Origin: JAPLNB01 sp964451955
GTDB lineage: Bacteria; Planctomycetota; Phycisphaerae; Tepidisphaerales; Tepidisphaeraceae
Direction of reading: 5' to 3'
DNA length: 51,932 bases
Assembly: GCA_964451955.1 (NCBI GenBank)
Contig: CAYVKG010000024.1
Location: forward strand, 1-51,932
A program made the translations under genes and the position numbers. Within the stretch, counting starts at the first letter, position 1. Each line of letters opens with the position of its first letter. Under the pieces are notes generated by a model, which was not told where the DNA came from, did not search any database, and saw only the letters and a list, made by a program, of their open reading frames with translations. Shown piece by piece: positions 8,806-17,176 of this stretch.

Positions 8806-10122
8806 ATGCTCCCGATCCTTGACTATTCGTCCGAAACTGGCCGTCAACAGGTGGACGCCATCCTCAATGCCCTCAGGCTCGATCCCGTTGACATCGCCAT
8901 GGCCCGAGGAAAACTGGCCGACGCCTCCGAGGCCGTCCGACGCATCATGGCCGACGTCGCCCAACGCGGCGACGACGCCGTCGTTGATGCCAATCGCAAG
9001 TTCGACGACCCCGACTTCTCCGCCGATCAGATCCGCATCTCCCCAGACGAAATGCTCGCCGCAACCACTCGCCTGCCCCCTCAACAACTCGCCGCCATCC
9101 GCCGCTCCATCTCCCAGGTCAAAGAGTACCAGTCCTGGATCATGCCCATACCCCCAAAAACGCTCACCCGCCCCGGCGTCGAACTCGGGCTCCGTTTCAC
9201 CCCCCTCGATTCCGCCGGTCTCTATGTCCCGGGTGGACACGCCGCCTATCCCTCCAGCCTCATCATGCTCGCGGCGCCCGCACAAGTCGCCGGCGTCAAG
9301 ACAATCGTCGCTTGCACCCCGCCCAGCAAATACGGGCGATCCGACCTCTTCCTCGCCGCCGCCCATGAACTGCAACTCACCCACGTCTACCGCGCAGGCG
9401 GCGCTGCTATCGCCGCAATGGCCTTCGGCACCAACACCATCCCCAGAGTCGACAAAATCGTCGGGCCCGGAAACACCTACATCCAACTCGCCAAACGCCT
9501 CCTCGCCGGCGTCGTCGGCGTCGATGGTTTCCTCGGACCCAGCGAAATCGTCGTCATCGCCGATCACACCGCACGACCCGACTTCATCGCCGCCGATATG
9601 ATCGCTCAGGCAGAGCATGATCCGGGTTCCGCTTTCCTCCTCACCACATCCCTCGATCTGGCTAACTCCGTCCTCCAACAACTCCAACAACAACTCCCAC
9701 AACGCCAACGCCGTACCGCCATCGAACAGGGACTCCGCCAACACAGCGCAATCATCGTCGATCCCTCCATCGAACGCCTCACTCTTCTCGCCAACCGCTT
9801 CGCCGCCGAACATGTCAATCTTCAGGTCAACGACGAGGCCGCCGTCCTGAAAAACCTCGTCCACGCCGGTGCCGTCTTCGTCGGCCCCTATTCCCCAGTC
9901 GCCGCCGGCGACTATGTCGCCGGGCCAAGCCATTGCCTCCCCACCAATACCACCGCCAGGTTCTCAAACGGCATCAGCGTGTACGAATTCCTCAAACGCA
10001 GCAGCGTCGCCAAGTACTCCAAAGATGGTCTGGCCGCCGATGCCCTCGCCATCACCACCCTCGCCGAGGCCGAGCACCTCGACGCTCACGCCGCCAGCGT
10101 ACGAATTCGCGCTACCTCATGA
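8806..10122 (+). CDS. hisD: Histidinol dehydrogenase
   Basis: NAD- and zinc-dependent enzyme that oxidises L-histidinol to L-histidine, the last two steps of histidine synthesis. It has 438 aa from ATG 8806, the usual length. Motifs: PGGHAAYPSSLIM, GGAAAIAAMAFG, VDKIVGPGNTYI, GPSEIVVIAD and the zinc/catalytic AQAEHDPGS. The family GTNHVLPT motif reads GPSHCLPTN, keeping the histidine. AGGAAA is close before ATG 8806, so I prefer it to ATG 8782. First gene of hisD-hisC-hisB; a TATGAT element at 8734-8739 may start transcription. Confidence 0.95.
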   Translation: MLPILDYSSETGRQQVDAILNALRLDPVDIAMARGKLADASEAVRRIMADVAQRGDDAVVDANRKFDDPDFSADQIRISPDEMLAATTRLPPQQLAAIRRSISQVKEYQSWIMPIPPKTLTRPGVELGLRFTPLDSAGLYVPGGHAAYPSSLIMLAAPAQVAGVKTIVACTPPSKYGRSDLFLAAAHELQLTHVYRAGGAAIAAMAFGTNTIPRVDKIVGPGNTYIQLAKRLLAGVVGVDGFLGPSEIVVIADHTARPDFIAADMIAQAEHDPGSAFLLTTSLDLANSVLQQLQQQLPQRQRRTAIEQGLRQHSAIIVDPSIERLTLLANRFAAEHVNLQVNDEAAVLKNLVHAGAVFVGPYSPVAAGDYVAGPSHCLPTNTTARFSNGISVYEFLKRSSVAKYSKDGLAADALAITTLAEAEHLDAHAASVRIRATS

Positions 10123-10156
10123 CCGCCTACCCACCCCATTAACCTCCACAAACAGG

Positions 10157-10171
10157 TATAATCCACCCATG
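10157..10171 (+). promoter_or_regulatory. TATAAT exactly 6 bases before hisC ATG
   Basis: TATAAT (10157-10162) is followed by CCACCC and the hisC ATG (10169). There is no Shine-Dalgarno sequence. This spacing would start transcription at or next to the A of ATG, giving a leaderless hisC mRNA in addition to readthrough from hisD. Confidence 0.55.
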
Positions 10172-11239
10172 ATCCCCAGTTTCGTACGTCCTAATGTCAG
10201 CCAGATGAGCGGCTATACCCCCGGTGAACAGCCCGCCATCGGTCAATGCGTCATCAAGCTCAACACCAACGAAAATCCCTACCCCCCAAGTCCCAAAGTC
10301 ATGGCCGCTGTACGCGATACGCCCGCAGAGGCCCTCCGCCGTTATCCCAATCCCACCGCCGACGATTTCCGCCTCGCCGCGGCATCCGTCAACCGCATCT
10401 CCATCGAGATGGTCATCGCCGGCAACGGCAGCGACGACATCCTCAGCATCGCCATGCGAACCTTCCTCGCCCCAGGTGAACTCGTCGCTTTCCCCGATCC
10501 CACCTATTCACTCTACCCCGTCCTGGCAGACCTCGACCAAGTCCGTTGGGCCACCGTCCCCTGGACTCCAGACTGGGATCTGCCCATCGACTCCCTCCTG
10601 GCACTCAAACCCAAGGCCATCTTCCTCGCCAACCCCAATGCCCCCACCGGTACGTTCGTCGCCATCCCCACGATCAGCCAACTCCTCTCCCGCTTCTCGG
10701 GCCTTGTCCTCATCGACGAAGCCTATGTCGACTTCGCCCACGATAATTGTGTCCCACTCCTCGCCACCCATCACAACCTCGTCATCTCCCGAACCCTCAG
10801 CAAGGCCTATTCCCTCGCAGGACTCCGCTTCGGTTATGCCATGGCCCACCCCTCCGTCATCGCCGAAATGATGAAAGTCAAGGACAGCTATAACTGCGAC
10901 GCCATCGCCGTCCGTGCCGCAACCGCCGCCATCCTCGATCAGGATTACGCTCGCCAAAACTGGGCCCGCGTCCGCTCCGAACGCGATCGTCTGGCGACAG
11001 AACTTCACGCCCTCGGTTGGACCACCCTCCCCAGCCAGGCCAACTTCCTCCTCGCTACCGCCCCCGACGCCAACGGCAAACATGCCTATCTACAACTCAA
11101 GGCCCAGGGCATCCTCGTTCGATATTTCGATAAGCCCGGCTTGCAGGACAAGATCCGCATCACCGTCGGATCCCCACAGGATAACGATGCCCTCCTCCAA
11201 GGCATCCGCGCCCTGGCGGCCCCGGCGACATCTCGCTAA
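10169..11239 (+). CDS. hisC: Histidinol-phosphate aminotransferase
   Basis: PLP-dependent fold-type I aminotransferase converting imidazole acetol phosphate and glutamate to histidinol phosphate. 356 aa, normal length. Visible: LNTNENPYPPSPKV for substrate/PLP contacts, NPNAPTGTFV, LIDEAYVDFA and the PLP lysine in SRTLSKAYSLAG (Lys212), with FGYAMA after it. It lies 46 bases after hisD and 7 bases before hisB. The open frame extends far upstream, but ATG 10169 fits the family length. Confidence 0.95.
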   Translation: MIPSFVRPNVSQMSGYTPGEQPAIGQCVIKLNTNENPYPPSPKVMAAVRDTPAEALRRYPNPTADDFRLAAASVNRISIEMVIAGNGSDDILSIAMRTFLAPGELVAFPDPTYSLYPVLADLDQVRWATVPWTPDWDLPIDSLLALKPKAIFLANPNAPTGTFVAIPTISQLLSRFSGLVLIDEAYVDFAHDNCVPLLATHHNLVISRTLSKAYSLAGLRFGYAMAHPSVIAEMMKVKDSYNCDAIAVRAATAAILDQDYARQNWARVRSERDRLATELHALGWTTLPSQANFLLATAPDANGKHAYLQLKAQGILVRYFDKPGLQDKIRITVGSPQDNDALLQGIRALAAPATSR

Positions 11240-11246
11240 GGATCAT

Positions 11247-11837
11247 ATGAAGCACCGTAAGGCACAAATCTCCCGGCAAACCAAGGAAACCCGCATCCAA
11301 CTCTCCCTCGATCTCGACGGCGACGGAAAAGCCTCCGTCGAAACCGGCGTCGGCTTCTTCAACCATATGCTCGACCTCCTCTCACGACATAGCCTCATCG
11401 ACATCGACGTCCACGCCGAGGGCGACCTCGATGTCGATGCCCATCACACCGTCGAAGACGTCGGTATCGTCTTCGGCCAAGGCCTTGAAAAGGCCCTCGG
11501 CGACAAAAAAGGCATCTTCCGCTACGGCTGGGCCATCGTCCCCATGGACGAATCCCTCGCTCAGGTCGCCATCGACCTCTCAGGCCGATCGGCTTTCGTC
11601 TCCAACGTCCAGTTCAATGGCCCAAAAGTCGGAACATTCGACGTCGAACTCGTCTGCGAATTCCTCCACGCTCTGGCTAACTCCGCTAAATTGAACCTCC
11701 ATCTCACCGTGCCTTACGGCCAAAACAACCACCACATCGCCGAGGCAATCTTCAAGGCCACCGCCAAGGCCCTCCGACAGGCTGTCAGCATCGACCCCAG
11801 AAACCCCTCCGTCCCCAGCACCAAAGGAACACTCTAA
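11247..11837 (+). CDS. hisB: Imidazoleglycerol-phosphate dehydratase
   Basis: Dehydrates imidazole glycerol phosphate to imidazole acetol phosphate. It has 196 aa and is monofunctional, without the phosphatase domain of enterobacterial HisB. The two manganese-binding half-site motifs are present: FFNHMLDLLSRH...DVDAHHTVEDVGI and GQNNHHIAEAIFKATAKAL. AAGGA overlapping the hisC stop serves ATG 11247, so it should be translated as part of hisDCB. The 173 bases to the next gene contain no obvious terminator. Confidence 0.96.
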   Translation: MKHRKAQISRQTKETRIQLSLDLDGDGKASVETGVGFFNHMLDLLSRHSLIDIDVHAEGDLDVDAHHTVEDVGIVFGQGLEKALGDKKGIFRYGWAIVPMDESLAQVAIDLSGRSAFVSNVQFNGPKVGTFDVELVCEFLHALANSAKLNLHLTVPYGQNNHHIAEAIFKATAKALRQAVSIDPRNPSVPSTKGTL

Positions 11838-12010
11838 CCCCACACCGCGCCCCGTCACACACCACCCCCTCATCCCACCTCCCAATAGCCGCGCAAACAA
11901 ATCCCCAAGCCAGTTGAACCCCCGCCAAAACACCCCGAGCCGACCACGCCAACCCCTCGTCGCCCAAATGACGCCTCGCACCCCCCCTGCCCACCATTCA
12001 AATGCCGCTC

Positions 12011-13102
12011 CTACCGCTGCACGCGCGCAGACCCGCCTTTCGCAAACGCTTCAACCTCGCTCAGCCGCGCCATGCTCACGTCTCCCGGAAACGTCGTCAG
12101 CAGCGCCCCGTGCGCCCACCCCAGCCGCAAACTCTCCTCAGCAGACCGCCCCGCAAGCAGACCGTAAATCAGCCCCGCCGCAAAACCGTCCCCACCCCCA
12201 ATCCGGTCCAGCACGTCAAGCTGACACGTCGGGCTGACATATCGCTTACCATCCAGCCAAAGAACCGCAGCCCAGTCGTGGCGATTCGTCGAATGTACCT
12301 CCCGCAGCGTCGTCGCCACCAGCTTGATGTTCGGGTGCTGCTCCACAACTCGCTCAATCATCCCGAAAAACGCCTCCGGGTCGAGCTTCGATCTCGACTG
12401 CCCCTTCGTCACATCCGGGCCGGCAATCCCAAGCCCCTTCTGCAAGTCCTCCTCGTTCCCGATCAGCGCGTCCACCTGGCTCACGATCCGCTTCACGATC
12501 ACCTGCGAATGCTCCGGTGAACCCACCGACGCCCACAGCTTCGCACGGTAATTCAAATCAAACGAGTTGATCGCCCCGGCCGCCCGCGCCGCCTTCATCC
12601 CCTCGATAATCACCTCCGATGTCGTCGGCGACAACGCCGCAAAAATGCCCCCCGAATGGAACCAGCGAACACCCCTGCCGAAAATACCGGCCCAATCGAA
12701 ATCCCCAGGCTTCAGCATCGCGCCCGCCTCGTTCGACCGGTTGTAGAACACCACCGGCGGACGCACCCCTTGACCCCGATCACTGTAAACCGTCGCTATA
12801 TTCGGACCCCGAACCCCGTCGTGATCAAACCACTTGTAAAATGGAATCACCCCCATCTCCCGAACTCTCGCCTGCACCAGCTCCCCAATCCCGTATCTCA
12901 CCATCGCCGTCGCAATCCCCGTGCGAAGACCAAAACAATCCGACAGGTTGGCCGCTACGTTGTACTCCCCTCCCGATACGTGAATCTCAACCGACCTCGC
13001 CTTCCGAAATGGAACCACCCCCGGGTCCAGCCGATGAACCAATGCGCCCAGCGACAAAAAATCCAAATCGCAATTGTCCTTCCGAATGTCCAAACCGCTC
13101 AT
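12011..13102 (-). CDS. PfkB-family sugar kinase, probably 2-keto-3-deoxygluconate kinase
   Basis: A 363-aa ribokinase/PfkB fold protein. The second PfkB signature LDRIGGGDGFAAGLIYG carries the catalytic base Asp305; the N-terminal signature contains VSGGEYNVAANLS. Resemblance to KdgK-type kinases suggests phosphorylation of 2-keto-3-deoxygluconate, which would fit the GH88 enzyme in this window, but other ketoses are possible. ATG 13102 is preferred over the 13141 start because GAGG (13111-13114) precedes it. The gene lies 66 bases downstream of hpnH on the same strand. Confidence 0.8.
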   Translation of the reverse strand: MSGLDIRKDNCDLDFLSLGALVHRLDPGVVPFRKARSVEIHVSGGEYNVAANLSDCFGLRTGIATAMVRYGIGELVQARVREMGVIPFYKWFDHDGVRGPNIATVYSDRGQGVRPPVVFYNRSNEAGAMLKPGDFDWAGIFGRGVRWFHSGGIFAALSPTTSEVIIEGMKAARAAGAINSFDLNYRAKLWASVGSPEHSQVIVKRIVSQVDALIGNEEDLQKGLGIAGPDVTKGQSRSKLDPEAFFGMIERVVEQHPNIKLVATTLREVHSTNRHDWAAVLWLDGKRYVSPTCQLDVLDRIGGGDGFAAGLIYGLLAGRSAEESLRLGWAHGALLTTFPGDVSMARLSEVEAFAKGGSARVQR

Positions 13103-13168
13103 CGTTATACCTCGCTCTACCTTGGTTGTGACGCGATACATTAGCGTCCACTCGCCCCGCCAGCCAGA

Positions 13169-14182
13169 TCAACCCCGAAACAGCATCGCCCGAACCGTCG
13201 CCATCAGACCCCGAACCGAACTGAACGTCTCGTCTACAGCACTCGCTTCGTGCCCGCTGTGAACCATGCAATCCGCGCACTTCGGGTTCCCGCTCGCCGC
13301 CCCGTACCTCTCCCACTCCGTCAAGTCCATCAATTCCGAAAAGCTCTTCGCATACCCCTCCTGCAACAGATAACACGGCTTCTGCCACCCGAATAGGTTG
13401 TACGTCGGCATCCCCCACGGCATGCATGCGTACTCGCGCAATCCCATCAGAAACTCCAAAAACAACGGACTCTGATTGAAAACCCACCCCCTCTTACGAT
13501 TTCCGAGTATCTCCCTGAACAGCCGCTTCGTCCTCTCCTTCTGCAGAAAATGCCCCTGCTCGGGAGCCTTCTCGTACGAATACCCCGGCGAAATCGTCAT
13601 CCCCTCCACACCCAGATCCATCATCTCGTCAAAAAACGCCCGGACTCGCGCCGGATCAGCGCCATCAAATAGCGTCGTGTTGGTCGTTACACGAAAACCC
13701 CGCGACAACGCTTCCTTCATCGCTTCCACAGCCATGTCGTAAACGCCCCGACGGCAAACCGACGCGTCATGGTCCTCTCGCCCACCGTCCAAATGCACGC
13801 TGATTGTCAGGTACTTGCTCGGAACGAACAGATCCAGCTTCTTCGACAAAAGAATGGCATTCGTGCAGAGATACACGTACCTGCGACGATCCACAAGCCC
13901 CCCCACGATCTCGTCGATCTCCGGATGCAGAAGCGGTTCGCCCCCGGGTATGCTTACCATCGGCGCACCGCATTCCTCCGCCGCGGCAAAACACTCCCCC
14001 GCCGAAAGCTGCCGCCGAAGCACCTCCCCCGGATACTGGATCTTCCCACACCCGGCACAAGCCAGATTGCACCGAAAAAGTGGCTCCAGCATCAACACCA
14101 GCGGATATCGCTTCCGGCCGGCAAGCTTCTGCTTCAGCACATACCTGGCAACAGTCCACATCTGCGATACGGGTATGCCCAT
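13169..14182 (-). CDS. hpnH: Adenosyl-hopene transferase, radical SAM HpnH
   Basis: Radical SAM enzyme that joins the 5'-deoxyadenosyl group of SAM to diploptene, the first step towards bacteriohopanepolyols (established role). 337 aa from ATG 14182. The cluster motif is CNLACAGC (Cys38, Cys42, Cys45), preceded by the family hallmark YPLVLMLEPLFR; also VSIPGGEPLLHPEI, LTISVHLDGG, FGWQKPCYLL and the C-terminal KCADCMVHSGHEA. AAGGAGG lies upstream. It is divergent from hpnG. No squalene-hopene cyclase is in the window. Confidence 0.93.
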   Translation of the reverse strand: MGIPVSQMWTVARYVLKQKLAGRKRYPLVLMLEPLFRCNLACAGCGKIQYPGEVLRRQLSAGECFAAAEECGAPMVSIPGGEPLLHPEIDEIVGGLVDRRRYVYLCTNAILLSKKLDLFVPSKYLTISVHLDGGREDHDASVCRRGVYDMAVEAMKEALSRGFRVTTNTTLFDGADPARVRAFFDEMMDLGVEGMTISPGYSYEKAPEQGHFLQKERTKRLFREILGNRKRGWVFNQSPLFLEFLMGLREYACMPWGMPTYNLFGWQKPCYLLQEGYAKSFSELMDLTEWERYGAASGNPKCADCMVHSGHEASAVDETFSSVRGLMATVRAMLFRG

Positions 14183-14220
14183 GCCGCTTCCATCCTCCTT
14201 TCCCGTACAATAGGACAACC

Positions 14221-15003
14221 ATCGAATACCGTAAACTCATCATCCTCGCCGCAATCCAATTGGAGGCCAAGGCGATCGCTCGCTCCCTCGGCTTCCAATA
14301 CCCCCATCCGCCAAGCCACCTCCCGTTTAACATTCACAACTGGGCCTGCGAACTCCACCTCGTCGGAATCCGCGCCAATCGCCTCCCTCAACTCCCGATC
14401 ACCAGGCAGACGACATACGTCGTCATGGCGGGCCTCGCCGGCGCACTCGACCCCCGCCTCACCTCCGGCGACATCGTCGTCGATGCACCACCCTTCCTCG
14501 CCAACTCCAACCTGCCCTTCCACCTCGGCAACATCCACACCAGCCACACCATCGTCGCCACCACCAGGCACAAGGCCGAACTCTTCCAACAAACAGGCGC
14601 GTTGGCCGTCGATATGGAAAATGCCATCGTCAAGCAGGCGGCCGAACACGCTGGCGTCCCGTTCGTCGGCATCCGCGCCATCTGCGATACCGCCGACCAA
14701 AACATTGACCCCCAGATCCTCCGCCTCGTCGATCCCCTCGGCCGCCCCAGAACCGCACCCCTCCTTGCCACCCTCCTGCGCAAACCCCAACTCCTCCCAC
14801 ACCTCTGGACTTTGTCCCTAAACGCCAAAAAAGCCGCATCCCACCTCGGACAGGCCGTCAAAACCCTCGCCGAACAACTCTGGCAAGTCCACTCTGAATC
14901 CCCCGACCAGCCCCGAACCACCGCTCACACAAACTCCACGCCCCCCGATCCCGCCCATCCCCCAGACCCCAAACCCAGCCAACCCCCAACCACCGTCTTG
15001 TAG
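14221..15003 (+). CDS. hpnG: Adenosylhopane nucleosidase/phosphorylase HpnG
   Basis: Nucleoside phosphorylase-fold protein; HpnG removes adenine from adenosylhopane, the step after HpnH. The fold is clear: KLIILAAIQLEAKAI as first strand, VVMAGLAGALDPRL, and TGALAVDMENAIV with the substrate-binding Met-Glu, then GIRAICDTADQ with the catalytic Asp. There is no ATG, GTG or TTG between the start of divergent hpnH and the first strand. I place the start at ATC 14221, 9 bases after TACAAT (14206-14211); this is uncertain. The last 40 or so residues are a Pro/Thr-rich tail antisense to DUF1501, probably readthrough caused by base composition. 260 aa. Confidence 0.8.
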   Translation: MEYRKLIILAAIQLEAKAIARSLGFQYPHPPSHLPFNIHNWACELHLVGIRANRLPQLPITRQTTYVVMAGLAGALDPRLTSGDIVVDAPPFLANSNLPFHLGNIHTSHTIVATTRHKAELFQQTGALAVDMENAIVKQAAEHAGVPFVGIRAICDTADQNIDPQILRLVDPLGRPRTAPLLATLLRKPQLLPHLWTLSLNAKKAASHLGQAVKTLAEQLWQVHSESPDQPRTTAHTNSTPPDPAHPPDPKPSQPPTTVL

Positions 15004-16076
15004 CACTCCCGGAAATCCGTCGTGAATCTCAGGTCGCCATCCTCGTCCAAGTCGCGCAGGCTCGGATATCGCCCATACAGCCCCCCTCGAACAGGCGCGC
15101 CGGCGAAAAACATCACGCCCGCCGTCCCGTGATCCGTGCCCGCACTGCTGTTCTCCCGCAAACGACGCCCAAATTCGCTGAATATCATCACCAGCACGTC
15201 CCCGTCACGACCACCCGCCCGAAGATCACCCAGAAACGCCCCAACCCCCGAAGACAAATCGCCAAGCAACTCCGCGTGCGCCTCGGCCTGCCTCGCGTGC
15301 GTGTCAAAGCCGCCCAGCCCAACGTGATAAAAACGCGGCCCCGCGCCCCCGATAATCATCCGCGCATACGCCGCTAGCATCCGCCCAAATCGGTTCACGG
15401 GATACGAACCCGACACACCCTTTGACTCCAGCGACCTTCCCAGCGAGCGCGAATACCCCGACAACATCCCCCCGCCGCCCTGCGTCGCCGTAAGCAGAAA
15501 ATCACCCACCCGCGATGACCACGACCTGCGGTCCATCGACTCAACCTCAGCCCCCGCACACAGCCCAACCGACGAAACCTCTGGCGCGCGAAACAGCTCC
15601 GGCATCTCCGCACCCGCGTGAACCATCGCGCATCCACAGCCCACTCCAACACATTGCCGCCCTACCCACCCCGTCTTTACGTCAGCCGAAACCTCCCCGC
15701 GATGCCAAACCTCCGCGCTCCGGAAATGACTCCGGCTCGGGTTCGGATAGCCCACCCCTTGAATAATGGCCAACTGCCCCGCCCGGTACAATCGTTGCAT
15801 CTCCCGCATCGACGGATGCAATCCAATGCCGCGCGCAAGCCTCAGCGCCCTCTCACGCGAAATCGCCAACGTCGGCCTCGCCGCCGCATACTCAACGCTG
15901 TCGATCGGAATCACCGTATTCAGCGCGTCGTTGCCCCCATTCAACTCGATCACCACCAGAATCCGATCCCCTCCAATACGCCCCTCCCCCTCAACCCCAT
16001 GAACCACCGATCCCGCTGCACCCGCAGCTACAACGCTCGCCCCCGTCCGAAGAAAGTCCCGACGTGAGATAGTCAT
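14925..16076 (-). CDS. Tat-exported DUF1501 protein
   Basis: A 383-aa DUF1501 protein of the alkaline phosphatase/sulfatase-like superfamily, very common in planctomycetes and of unknown reaction. The Tat signal SRRDFLRTGA and hydrophobic stretch cover residues 1-25. Family motifs: ELNGGNDALN, GFDTH, FSEFGRRLREN and GTDHG. DUF1501 genes usually follow a DUF1800 gene; none is present. GAGGAG precedes ATG 16076. Its composition is unusually Gly/Arg/Val-rich because it is read from the G-rich strand. The 3' end overlaps hpnG by 79 bases. Confidence 0.88.
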   Translation of the reverse strand: MTISRRDFLRTGASVVAAGAAGSVVHGVEGEGRIGGDRILVVIELNGGNDALNTVIPIDSVEYAAARPTLAISRERALRLARGIGLHPSMREMQRLYRAGQLAIIQGVGYPNPSRSHFRSAEVWHRGEVSADVKTGWVGRQCVGVGCGCAMVHAGAEMPELFRAPEVSSVGLCAGAEVESMDRRSWSSRVGDFLLTATQGGGGMLSGYSRSLGRSLESKGVSGSYPVNRFGRMLAAYARMIIGGAGPRFYHVGLGGFDTHARQAEAHAELLGDLSSGVGAFLGDLRAGGRDGDVLVMIFSEFGRRLRENSSAGTDHGTAGVMFFAGAPVRGGLYGRYPSLRDLDEDGDLRFTTDFRECYKTVVGGWLGLGSGGWAGSGGVEFV

Positions 16077-16111
16077 CGTGTACTCCTCGCCTGTACCGTG
16101 CTCCTGCCAGA

Positions 16112-16117
16112 ATTATA
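16112..16117 (-). promoter_or_regulatory. TATAAT -10 element for DUF1501
   Basis: On the minus strand a perfect TATAAT lies 35 bases before the DUF1501 ATG, leaving a short leader with the GAGGAG ribosome site. The -35 is not convincing. Confidence 0.45.
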
Positions 16118-16199
16118 CAGTCCCGCCCGCAAAATGTGGCTCAACACCTCCATCCCGCTATTCCTCTCCCACACGCCGGAAAAATCACCTCCAAACTCC

Positions 16200-17072
16200 T
16201 CAACACGACTGCAAAAACCTCGCGCCCGCCAGAATCCCCTGCTGTTCATTCGCGGCGCCGCCCGTGAAATTCGCGTCCTCCAGCTCCACCGATATCGCCC
16301 CCTCATAATGCTTCTCCGACAGCACCCGGAACGCTTCAGTCCATCTCATCTGGCCGTGACCAGGAATCGTGTAACGCCAATGCCACGCCCCGCAGAAAAA
16401 CGGCTCCGAAAACGTCGCCGGTTGCTCGCTCCCGTATTCGTACAGATTCTCCGTCAGAATCTCCGTGTCTTTCCCGTGCGCGTGATACACCCGGTCACCA
16501 AACTCCTTCAAAAACCGAATCGGGTCAATCCCCATTCGAATCAGATGCGACGGATCGTAATTCACCCCAATCGACCGCGAAGGCACTTCCCTGAACGTCG
16601 CCCGAAGCGTCTCCGGCGTGCAGCACAAAGCCCCCGGACCAGGCCATCCTTCAATCACAAGCCGCCCCCCATGCCTCTCCAGAACAGACGCCAGCGCGCC
16701 AAGGCTTTCAATCATGATCTGAAAATTGTCCCGACGCGGAAGGTCCGCCTTCTCCGGAATCATCACCGCGAAAAAATTCCGCGCCCCGGCCTCCGTCGCC
16801 GCCTTGATGTACTCCCGGTTCCTCACGATCGCTTCCGATCGCTTCACCTTGTCCGGCGAAATCAGGTTCCGCACCTCCGCTAAATCACACGACCCAATAC
16901 GCATCCCCGCCGCCGTCAACTTCCGACCAATCACGTCCGCGTCAGCCCCAACGTCCATCACGCTCAACTCGTGCGATAACGCCCATCGAATCAGCCAGTC
17001 CAGATCCTTCTGCCAGTCCGATCCACCCCGCCGAAATCCAATCGGAAACGAACCTGTCCGAGTCGTCAGCAT
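16200..17072 (-). CDS. Sugar phosphate isomerase/epimerase-type TIM barrel
   Basis: A 290-aa xylose isomerase-like (AP endonuclease 2 family) TIM barrel. Probable metal ligands are the Glu in VIEGWPGPG, Asp in NYDPSHL, His in YHAHGKD and Glu in SVELED, the usual arrangement of this family. No export signal. Such proteins isomerise or epimerise sugars and inositols and often accompany Gfo/Idh dehydrogenases, as with the Gfo/Idh genes at 18825-22624. Substrate unknown. GGAGAGG sits just before ATG 17072. It is 104 bases downstream of purF. Confidence 0.82.
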   Translation of the reverse strand: MLTTRTGSFPIGFRRGGSDWQKDLDWLIRWALSHELSVMDVGADADVIGRKLTAAGMRIGSCDLAEVRNLISPDKVKRSEAIVRNREYIKAATEAGARNFFAVMIPEKADLPRRDNFQIMIESLGALASVLERHGGRLVIEGWPGPGALCCTPETLRATFREVPSRSIGVNYDPSHLIRMGIDPIRFLKEFGDRVYHAHGKDTEILTENLYEYGSEQPATFSEPFFCGAWHWRYTIPGHGQMRWTEAFRVLSEKHYEGAISVELEDANFTGGAANEQQGILAGARFLQSC

Positions 17073-17176
17073 ATGGCCTCTCCAATCTGTCTGTCCCGCG
17101 CATCATCCGGCACAACCCGCGCTCGCTCAAGCCCCCTTCCCCATACGCCCCTCCAACCGCTCCACCCTCCCGAATC

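Noticed and set aside
8017..9933. 638-codon minus-strand open frame antisense to the histidine kinase and hisD
   Set aside because: Rich in Gly/Asp/Glu/Val, no motifs, and fully antisense to well-identified genes. It is a by-product of C-ending codons on the plus strand. The same holds for 330-2171, 21338-22510 and 45513-46877.
13100..13116. TATAAC directly before the kinase ATG as a leaderless promoter
   Set aside because: Only one base separates it from ATG 13102, too close for a -10 element; GAGG offers a normal ribosome site.
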